Positions 1 through 5,413 of a DNA stretch of 7,006 bases are shown one piece after another. The notes beneath the pieces were generated by a model. It saw only the letters and a program-made list of their open reading frames with translations. It searched no databases and was not told where the DNA came from. The stretch comes from Bacillota bacterium (GTDB lineage: Bacteria > Bacillota > Clostridia > Tissierellales > Peptoniphilaceae): NCBI GenBank assembly GCA_023393815.1, contig JAEXBU010000062.1:1-7006 (forward strand), in the 5' to 3' direction. The translations under genes were made by a program, and so were the position numbers. Numbering within the stretch: the first letter of the stretch is position 1; each line of letters starts with the position of its first letter.

Positions 1-696
1 AACAAGCAATACAGAATCCGTATGACCGACGAAGGGAGCGTGCGTTCCCTCTTAATGGATAGCGATTTCCTTCGTCCGGACAATGTTTTTCAAATGCACT
101 ATGCCGTGGATCCGGCTCTTTTAAGAGATACGGAATCTATTCGCGCCTACATTCGCGGCTCTTTTCTAGGCGCAGGCTCCGTGACTAGCCCGTCGAAAAG
201 GTATCATCTGGAGATGATTTCCCACGATAAGATGCACGGGGAAGATATAAAAAAGTGGCTCGCTCGAGCGGGCTTTTCGGTCAAGGGCATTTATAGAAAA
301 GACGATTACATTATTTACTTAAAAGAGGCGGAAAAAATTTCCGATCTCTTGGCTTTTATGGGGGCCGGCCGATCGGTGTTGGAATTCGAATCCACTCGAG
401 TCGTGAAAGACGTCAGGAACAACGTAAACCGCCTGGTCAATTGCGAAACGGCCAACTTGTCCAAGACGGTAAATGCGGCGGGAAGACAGCTTAGGGATTT
501 GGCTACGATCCAAAAAACCATCGGACTGTCGGCCCTGGACGAGGAGCTCCTGCCCGTGGCGACGATGCGCATCCGCCATCCCGAGGCGAGCCTTTTGGAA
601 ATCGGGGAAATGATGCAGCCGAAAATGTCGAAAAGCGGCGTGAATCATCGCTTGAAAAAGATACATGAATTGGCGGAAACGCTGAGAGGAGATTAA
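1..696 (+). CDS. whiA: DNA-binding protein WhiA, 3' part (5' end outside window)
   Basis: This is the last 231 codons of WhiA, a DNA-binding regulator conserved in Gram-positive bacteria. It controls sporulation septation genes in Streptomyces and affects cell division and chromosome segregation in Bacillus. The reading frame is open from base 1, so the Met at base 22 is internal; about 80-90 N-terminal residues are missing if the protein has the usual length of about 310. Visible parts are the second half of the LAGLIDADG homing-endonuclease-like fold (motif IRAYIRGSFLGAGSV, bases 118-162), then a linker containing NVNRLVNCETANLSKT, and the C-terminal helix-turn-helix (PEASLLEIGEMM followed by SKSGVNHRLKKI, about bases 580-663). 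The SKSGVNHR segment is the family's most conserved signature. The stop TAA lies 1 nt before the HPr start, so the two genes are surely co-transcribed. The homing-endonuclease fold in this family is known as a non-cleaving relic. Family assignment is very secure; its targets here are unknown. Confidence 0.95.
   Translation, partial: NKQYRIRMTDEGSVRSLLMDSDFLRPDNVFQMHYAVDPALLRDTESIRAYIRGSFLGAGSVTSPSKRYHLEMISHDKMHGEDIKKWLARAGFSVKGIYRKDDYIIYLKEAEKISDLLAFMGAGRSVLEFESTRVVKDVRNNVNRLVNCETANLSKTVNAAGRQLRDLATIQKTIGLSALDEELLPVATMRIRHPEASLLEIGEMMQPKMSKSGVNHRLKKIHELAETLRGD
685..691 (+). promoter_or_regulatory. Ribosome-binding site that sets the TTG start of HPr
   Basis: AGAGGAG lies inside the last codons of whiA, 6 nt before the TTG at 698. 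This is a strong Shine-Dalgarno match at good spacing. It supports TTG as the start, since the next in-frame ATG (758) would remove the phosphorylated histidine. Confidence 0.85.
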
Positions 697-697
697 A

Positions 698-958
698 TTG
701 AAAGAGTTCAACGTTACACTGAAAAACAAAGAAGGTCTGCATGCCAGACCGGCGGCCATGTTTGTCCGGGCGGCGAACCAATACGTCTCGGACATTACCA
801 TTATTCGCGACGGCGAAGAGGTGAATGGCAAGAGCATTATCGGCATTATGAGCTTAGGCATTTTTTCCGGTCAAGAAATTACTTTGCAGGCCGAGGGCAG
901 CGACGAAGAAAAAGCCGTCGAGGGCCTGGTCGAGTTTATCGAAAACGAATTGAAGTAA
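698..958 (+). CDS. ptsH: Phosphocarrier protein HPr (TTG start)
   Basis: An 86-residue HPr, full length for the family. In the cytoplasm it passes phosphate from enzyme I (phosphorylated by PEP) to the sugar-specific EIIA domains of the PTS. The phosphorylated His15 is present in GLHARPA (residues 13-19), with Arg17 that assists it. Ser46 is present in NGKSIIGIM (residues 43-51). In Bacillota this serine is phosphorylated by HPr kinase/phosphorylase, which turns HPr into the CcpA co-repressor and slows sugar uptake. Both sites being present argues for a true HPr, not the regulatory paralogue Crh, which lacks His15 and sits next to whiA in Bacillus. Translation starts at TTG behind a good ribosome-binding site, 1 nt after the whiA stop, which suggests coupling. 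No enzyme I gene is adjacent, unlike the ptsHI operon of many bacteria. An intrinsic terminator begins at the stop codon. Confidence 0.96.
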   Translation: MKEFNVTLKNKEGLHARPAAMFVRAANQYVSDITIIRDGEEVNGKSIIGIMSLGIFSGQEITLQAEGSDEEKAVEGLVEFIENELK

Positions 959-989
959 AAGAGCTGGCCTTTTTGACCGCTCTTTTTTT
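957..989 (+). terminator. Intrinsic terminator after HPr
   Basis: AAAAGAGC (957-964) is the reverse complement of GCTCTTTT (979-986), giving an 8-bp stem. Inside it, GG (966-967) can pair with CC (977-978) after a bulged T965. The 3' arm runs into seven T (983-989). This is the standard rho-independent layout. The 5' arm starts within the HPr stop codon. It probably ends the whiA-HPr transcript wholly or partly. The dnaE ribosome-binding site starts only about 5 nt later, so some read-through into dnaE is plausible. Confidence 0.85.
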
Positions 990-993
990 ATTT

Positions 994-1001
994 AGAGAGG
1001 A
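994..1001 (+). promoter_or_regulatory. Ribosome-binding site of dnaE
   Basis: AGAGAGGA sits 5 nt before the ATG at 1007, directly behind the T-run of the HPr terminator. It supports this ATG as the dnaE start. The start also agrees with the conserved family N-terminus, in which the PHP motif begins within the first ten residues. Confidence 0.75.
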
Positions 1002-1006
1002 CGCCT

Positions 1007-4000
1007 ATGGGATCATTCGTACACTTGCATTTGCACTCGGAGTATTCGCTTTTGGACGGCTTTACCAAAATTGCCGATTTGCCCGAGCGAATTAAGGCGA
1101 TGGGCATGGACGCCGTGGCCTTAACCGACCACGGAAATATGTATGGCATGGTGGCTTTTTACAAGGCGGCGCGGGCAGCGGGGGTGAAGCCGATTTTAGG
1201 TTGCGAGGTCTATGTTACCCGCCGGGACAAAAAGGAAACGGATAAGTCCAATCGCCGCTACCACTTAATTCTTCTCGCGGAAAATCAAACGGGATGGGAA
1301 AATTTAATGGCCTTAGTTTCCGTCGGCTACGTGGACGGGTTTTACTACAAGCCCCGAGTGGACATGGAGGATTTAAAAAAGTATCACGAAGGCCTGATCG
1401 CCACTTCCGCCTGTCTCGGGGGCGAAGTACAGCAGGAGCTCTTGCAGGGAAACGAAAAGGCTGCCGAAGAGGTGGCGCTTCGCTACCGAGAGATTTTCGG
1501 CGAGAAGAATTTCTTTTTGGAGCTGCAGGATCACGGGATGCGGGAGCAGAAAGAAGTAAACCGAAAACTGCTGCGTCTGTCCGAAAAAACGGGGATCGAG
1601 CTTATTGCCACCAACGATTGCCACTACTTAAAGAAGGAGGATGCCGACGCCCACGACGCCCTTTTGTGTATTCAGACGGCATCGATTTTGGAGGAAGAAC
1701 ATCGTATGCGCTTCCCTTCGGACGAATTTTACGTGAAGAGTCCGGAAGAAATGGCGGCTCTCTTTCCTTATGCGCCCCAAGCGTTGGAAAACACGGTTAA
1801 AATCGCCGCGCGCTGTAATGTAGAGCTCGAGTTCCATCACTTGCACCTTCCTCACTTCGAAATTCCCGAAGGCTACACCGGCGAAGGATACCTGCGCGAG
1901 CTTGTGGAAGAAGGGCTTCTTATGCGCTACGGCACCGTCACAGAGGAAATTCGGAGTCGCGTGGAATTCGAGTTGGATACGATCTTTTCCATGGGTTATA
2001 CGGACTACTTTCTCATCGTGTGGGACTTTATTCGCTTTGCGCGGCAAGCCGGGATCGAGGTGGGGCCGGGTCGAGGTTCTGCGGCGGGAAGCGTGGTTTC
2101 TTATGCTTTACAGATTATTGACGTGGATCCGTTACAGTTCGGCCTGTTATTTGAGCGCTTTTTAAATCCGGAGCGGGTCAGTATGCCGGATATCGACGTG
2201 GACTTTTGCTACGAGCGCAGAGAAGAAGTCATCGACTACGTCATCGACAAGTATGGGGAAGATCACGTGGCGCAGATCGTCACTTTCGGTACCCTGGGGG
2301 CCCGTGCGGCGATTCGAGACGTGGGGCGAGTGATGGATTTGCCTTACGGCCGCGTGGACTACGTGGCGAAACAAGTGCCGAACGAATTAAACATTACCTT
2401 AAATCGAGCCTTGGAGATTTCTCCTTCCCTAAAAAAATCCTACGACGAAGAGGAAGATGTGCACAAGCTTTTGGATCTGGCGCGGCGTTTGGAAGGGGTG
2501 CCCCGTCACACGTCCACCCATGCCGCCGGCGTGGTCATCAGTCAAAACCCCATAACCGATTACGTACCCCTGACGCGAAACGGCGAGATCCTCTCTACCC
2601 AATTCAACATGGTCGAGTTGGAAGAATTGGGCTTGTTAAAAATGGACTTTTTAGGCCTGAGAACCTTGACGGTGATTCGCGACGCGCTACAATTTATCGA
2701 GCGGGATTTCGGTGTAAAGGTGGATTTTCAAACCATGGATTACGACGATCCCGAGGTTCTTGAAATGTTTCAGCGGGCAGAAACTTTGGGCGTATTTCAG
2801 TTTGAAAGTGGCGGTATGCGTGCCTTTTTAAAGGACTTAAAGCCTACAAAGTTTGCCGACCTCGCAGCAGCCAATGCCCTCTTCCGCCCGGGCCCCATGA
2901 ATCAAATTCCGAAGTTTGTGGAATCGAAGCACGACCCGTCGAAGATTACCTACCCTCACGAAGCCCTGAAGGATATTTTGGAAGAAACCTACGGTTGTAT
3001 CGTCTATCAGGAACAGGTTATGGAAATCGTGCGCCGGGTGGGCGGCTATTCTTTGGGCCGGGCGGACTTGGTGCGCCGAGCCATGAGTAAAAAGAAAATG
3101 GCCGTAATGGAACAGGAGCGGCAAAACTTTATTTACGGCAGCTTAAACGAAGACGGAGAAGTGGATGTGGCCGGCGCTATTCGAAATGGCGTGGACGAGG
3201 AAAGCGCCAATGCTATTTATGACTTGATGATCGACTTCGCCAACTACGCCTTTAACAAGTCTCACTCCGTGGCCTACGCCGTGGTGGCTTACCGAACGGC
3301 GTGGCTGAAGCACTACTATCCGGCTCAATTTATGGCGGCACAAATCACTTCGTTTATGTCCAATCCCGAGCATATGCGCGTCTACATCGAGGAAGTAAAG
3401 CGGCTGGGGATCGAACTGTTGCCGCCCGATGTAAACAAAAGCTTTTTGACGTTCAACGTGGAAGACGGCGCTATTCGCTTCGGCCTCAAAGGGATTAAAA
3501 ACGTCGGGGGCAATTTCGTCCGTGCCATCGAAAAGGCGAGGGAAGATGGCCCCTTTACTTCCATGGCGGAATTTATTCGCCGAGTGGACAAAGTCGCGCC
3601 GGGAGCCATGAATAAAAGGAGCATGGAGTCTTTGATTAAGGCCGGAGCCTTCGACGTCTTGGGGGGAAACCGGCCGCAGTATTTGGCCGTCTATGAAAAG
3701 CTGATGAATAGGGTTCAGGGAGAAAACAGGCGAAACATTCCCGGGCAGGTCAGTCTGTTTCAACAGGCGGAAAGCACCATGGATGAAACCCTTCCCAAGT
3801 TGAAAGATTACGACAAGAAGCAAAAATTGGAGTACGAGAGGGAAGTCATGGGCATCTACGTGTCCGGGCATCCGTTGGAGTCCTACACAAAGAGCTTGAA
3901 GAGTCAAACGGATTCGGATACGGCGACGATTAAAGAGGCCATGCAAAGCACGGACACCTTATTGAATCGCACCTTGGGCGGTTTATTAAGAGAGACGCGC

Positions 4001-4441
4001 ACCTTGGTGACGAAGAAAAATCAAATGATGGCCTTCGGCGTCTTGGAAGATCTGTACGGTACCATCGAGCTGGTGGTCTTCCCCAAAGTCTATTCGTCTC
4101 TGCCTCCGGGGCTTTTCGAGGAAGGAAAGTTGATTACGGTAACCGGGCGCATCGAAGGAAGCGACGTGGAAGAGGGAAAAGTTCTGGTGGAATCGGTTCG
4201 TCCCTTGCGGGATATGGAGGATGGAGAAAAACTGTACATTCGCCTGCCTGACGGGAGCCTGCAGGAGGAAATGGAGGCCATTTGCAAGGCGCACCCTGGC
4301 GAACTTCCCGTCGTCCTGTACTTTACCGATGAGAAAAAAGCCGTGGGGCTTCCCAAATCCATGGCGGTGACTTACGATGTGGGACTGGTTTCGGCCCTAA
4401 GGGGGTATATAGATCCGAAAGAAGACGTGATTAGAAAGTGA
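1007..4441 (+). CDS. dnaE: DNA polymerase III alpha subunit, DnaE class
   Basis: A complete 1144-residue C-family DNA polymerase, in the usual DnaE range of about 1100-1190. Domains in order: PHP domain (about 1-270), palm with GPGRGSAAGS (353-362) and the catalytic aspartates Asp397 and Asp399 of PDIDVDF plus Asp547 of KMDFLG, fingers with RPGPMNQIP (627-635) and YSLGRADLVRRAMSKKK (681-697), the FNKSHSVAYA segment (749-758), a helix-hairpin-helix region (about 830-885), the internal beta-clamp-binding motif QVSLF (914-918), and an OB fold (about 990-1065). The N-terminal PHP lacks the inserted exonuclease typical of PolC, so this is DnaE. In Bacillota that carry both, PolC does most synthesis and DnaE extends RNA primers at the replisome; whether PolC exists here cannot be seen. 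All nine PHP metal-ligand positions look occupied (His8, His10, Asp17, His42, Glu67, His86, Cys136, Asp204, His206). The stop overlaps the pfkA ribosome-binding site. Confidence 0.98.
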   Translation: MGSFVHLHLHSEYSLLDGFTKIADLPERIKAMGMDAVALTDHGNMYGMVAFYKAARAAGVKPILGCEVYVTRRDKKETDKSNRRYHLILLAENQTGWENLMALVSVGYVDGFYYKPRVDMEDLKKYHEGLIATSACLGGEVQQELLQGNEKAAEEVALRYREIFGEKNFFLELQDHGMREQKEVNRKLLRLSEKTGIELIATNDCHYLKKEDADAHDALLCIQTASILEEEHRMRFPSDEFYVKSPEEMAALFPYAPQALENTVKIAARCNVELEFHHLHLPHFEIPEGYTGEGYLRELVEEGLLMRYGTVTEEIRSRVEFELDTIFSMGYTDYFLIVWDFIRFARQAGIEVGPGRGSAAGSVVSYALQIIDVDPLQFGLLFERFLNPERVSMPDIDVDFCYERREEVIDYVIDKYGEDHVAQIVTFGTLGARAAIRDVGRVMDLPYGRVDYVAKQVPNELNITLNRALEISPSLKKSYDEEEDVHKLLDLARRLEGVPRHTSTHAAGVVISQNPITDYVPLTRNGEILSTQFNMVELEELGLLKMDFLGLRTLTVIRDALQFIERDFGVKVDFQTMDYDDPEVLEMFQRAETLGVFQFESGGMRAFLKDLKPTKFADLAAANALFRPGPMNQIPKFVESKHDPSKITYPHEALKDILEETYGCIVYQEQVMEIVRRVGGYSLGRADLVRRAMSKKKMAVMEQERQNFIYGSLNEDGEVDVAGAIRNGVDEESANAIYDLMIDFANYAFNKSHSVAYAVVAYRTAWLKHYYPAQFMAAQITSFMSNPEHMRVYIEEVKRLGIELLPPDVNKSFLTFNVEDGAIRFGLKGIKNVGGNFVRAIEKAREDGPFTSMAEFIRRVDKVAPGAMNKRSMESLIKAGAFDVLGGNRPQYLAVYEKLMNRVQGENRRNIPGQVSLFQQAESTMDETLPKLKDYDKKQKLEYEREVMGIYVSGHPLESYTKSLKSQTDSDTATIKEAMQSTDTLLNRTLGGLLRETRTLVTKKNQMMAFGVLEDLYGTIELVVFPKVYSSLPPGLFEEGKLITVTGRIEGSDVEEGKVLVESVRPLRDMEDGEKLYIRLPDGSLQEEMEAICKAHPGELPVVLYFTDEKKAVGLPKSMAVTYDVGLVSALRGYIDPKEDVIRK

Positions 4442-4443
4442 GG
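4440..4443 (+). promoter_or_regulatory. pfkA ribosome-binding site overlapping dnaE stop
   Basis: GAGG lies 5 nt before the pfkA ATG (4449), and its first two bases belong to the dnaE stop codon TGA (4439-4441). Ribosomes ending dnaE would land on the pfkA start region, so translational coupling is likely. Confidence 0.7.
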
Positions 4444-4448
4444 AAAAG

Positions 4449-5405
4449 ATGGCGATCGGTGTATTGACCAGCGGCGGCGACGCCCCGGGCATGAACGCCG
4501 CCATACGGGCGTTGGTTCGCTCGGCGGTGTATGCGAATTTGGACGTGGTGGGCATTCACAACGGCTACCGCGGAATCTTTGAGGAGGACGCGCAGGAGAT
4601 GGATCTTTCCTCGGTGGCGGATATTGTTCACAAGGGCGGCACGATTTTAGGAACCAGCCGCTCGGAAAAAATGCACACCGAAGAAGGTCTGGCGGAAGCG
4701 AAGAAGCATTTGGACGCCATGGGCATCGAGCACTTGGTGGTAATCGGCGGCGACGGATCCATGCGCGGGGCCTTAGCCTTGTCGGAATTGGGTCAGTCGG
4801 TGATTACGATCCCCGCTACCATCGACAACGACCTGGGTTATCAACATGGAAGCATCGGCTTTTACACGGCCATCGAGACGATCCTCGATGCCATCGGGCG
4901 AATCCGCGACACATCCAGTGCCCACAAACGGGCGAACATCGTGGAGGTCATGGGAAGAAATTGCGGCGACCTGGCCCTTTATGCGGGAATCGCCGGCGGG
5001 GCGGAAAGTGTCATACTTCCGGAGGTGGAATTCGACTTCGACCGCGTCAAGGAAAAAATTCTTGCAGGAAAACGTCGGGGCAAGCGGCATCATATTCTTC
5101 TTTTAACGGAAGATAAGCTTTCCGCCTACGGGTTGGCGAGAGATTTAGAAGAGGCTACGGGCGTGGAGACGCGGGTCACCATTTTAGGCTACGTGCAAAG
5201 AGGCGGTATGCCTACGGGCGTGGATCGAATCAACGCGTCCCGCTTGGGAGCCGAGGCGGTCGATTACTGCATGGGAGGTACGCGGTCTTTGGCCCTTGGT
5301 CTTAAGGGCGGCGAGGTCATCGCTATGGACTTAAAGGAAGCGTTGGCCGTAGAAAAGACCTTCGATCGGGATTTGTACCATTTACTGGATAAAATTTCCA
5401 TTTAG
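4449..5405 (+). CDS. pfkA: ATP-type 6-phosphofructokinase
   Basis: A complete 318-residue PfkA; bacterial enzymes are about 319-320. It phosphorylates fructose 6-phosphate to fructose 1,6-bisphosphate, the committing step of glycolysis, as a cytoplasmic tetramer. The N-terminal nucleotide loop GVLTSGGDAPGMNAAIR (4-20), GGDGS (100-104) and catalytic TIDND (124-128, base Asp126) are present. Gly103 marks the ATP-using type; PPi-using enzymes usually have Asp there and Lys at the position that is Ala123 here. Substrate residues Arg161, Met168, Arg170, Glu221, Arg242 and Arg251 are kept. Residues matching the ADP/PEP effector site of Bacillus stearothermophilus PFK (Arg20, Arg24, Asp58, Arg153, Glu186, Arg210, Lys212, His214) are also kept, so allosteric control is likely. 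Unusual points: Ala123 where Gly is normal before TIDND, Tyr248 in LGYVQRGG where His contacts the sugar phosphate, and His76 where Lys or Arg is usual. The gene sits 7 nt after dnaE and 8 nt before pyk. Confidence 0.96.
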   Translation: MAIGVLTSGGDAPGMNAAIRALVRSAVYANLDVVGIHNGYRGIFEEDAQEMDLSSVADIVHKGGTILGTSRSEKMHTEEGLAEAKKHLDAMGIEHLVVIGGDGSMRGALALSELGQSVITIPATIDNDLGYQHGSIGFYTAIETILDAIGRIRDTSSAHKRANIVEVMGRNCGDLALYAGIAGGAESVILPEVEFDFDRVKEKILAGKRRGKRHHILLLTEDKLSAYGLARDLEEATGVETRVTILGYVQRGGMPTGVDRINASRLGAEAVDYCMGGTRSLALGLKGGEVIAMDLKEALAVEKTFDRDLYHLLDKISI

Positions 5406-5408
5406 GAG
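5404..5408 (+). promoter_or_regulatory. pyk ribosome-binding site overlapping pfkA stop
   Basis: AGGAG overlaps the pfkA stop TAG (5403-5405) and lies 5 nt before the ATG at 5414. An in-frame GTG at 5408 is too close to this site to be the start, so the ATG is preferred. Confidence 0.8.
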
Positions 5409-5413
5409 TGAGT

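Noticed and set aside
118..162. LAGLIDADG-like motif as a possible homing endonuclease or intein
   Set aside because: The surrounding sequence is standard WhiA, whose endonuclease-like fold is a known non-cleaving domain. No insertion in a host gene is seen.
319..861. Antisense open frame spanning the whiA-HPr junction
   Set aside because: Both + strand genes are unmistakable here and the antisense product has no recognisable motif.
973..1001. TTGACC (973-978) as a -35 box for a dnaE promoter
   Set aside because: It is part of the terminator loop and stem. A -10 box at 16-18 nt would fall on AGAGAGG, and the nearest AT-rich hexamer (TATTTA, 989-994) is only 10 nt away.
2206..2763. Second + strand frame of 185 codons inside dnaE
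   Set aside because: It covers the essential catalytic palm of DnaE in another frame. The product is Arg- and Gly-rich and low in sense, typical of a shadow frame.
3143..3946. Antisense open frame of 267 codons within dnaE
   Set aside because: It lies wholly opposite conserved polymerase sequence, its product has no recognisable domain, and long antisense frames are expected from the codon bias of a gene like this.
4385..4413. TATATA/TATAGA near 4406-4413 as a -10 box for a pfkA promoter
   Set aside because: The matching -35 position reads CTGGTT, a poor match, and there is no extended -10 TG. It is more likely the codons of GYID in DnaE.
4449..5405. PPi-dependent phosphofructokinase
   Set aside because: Gly103 in GGDGS and the absence of Lys before TIDND point to the ATP type. 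The full effector site also fits allosteric ATP-PFK.
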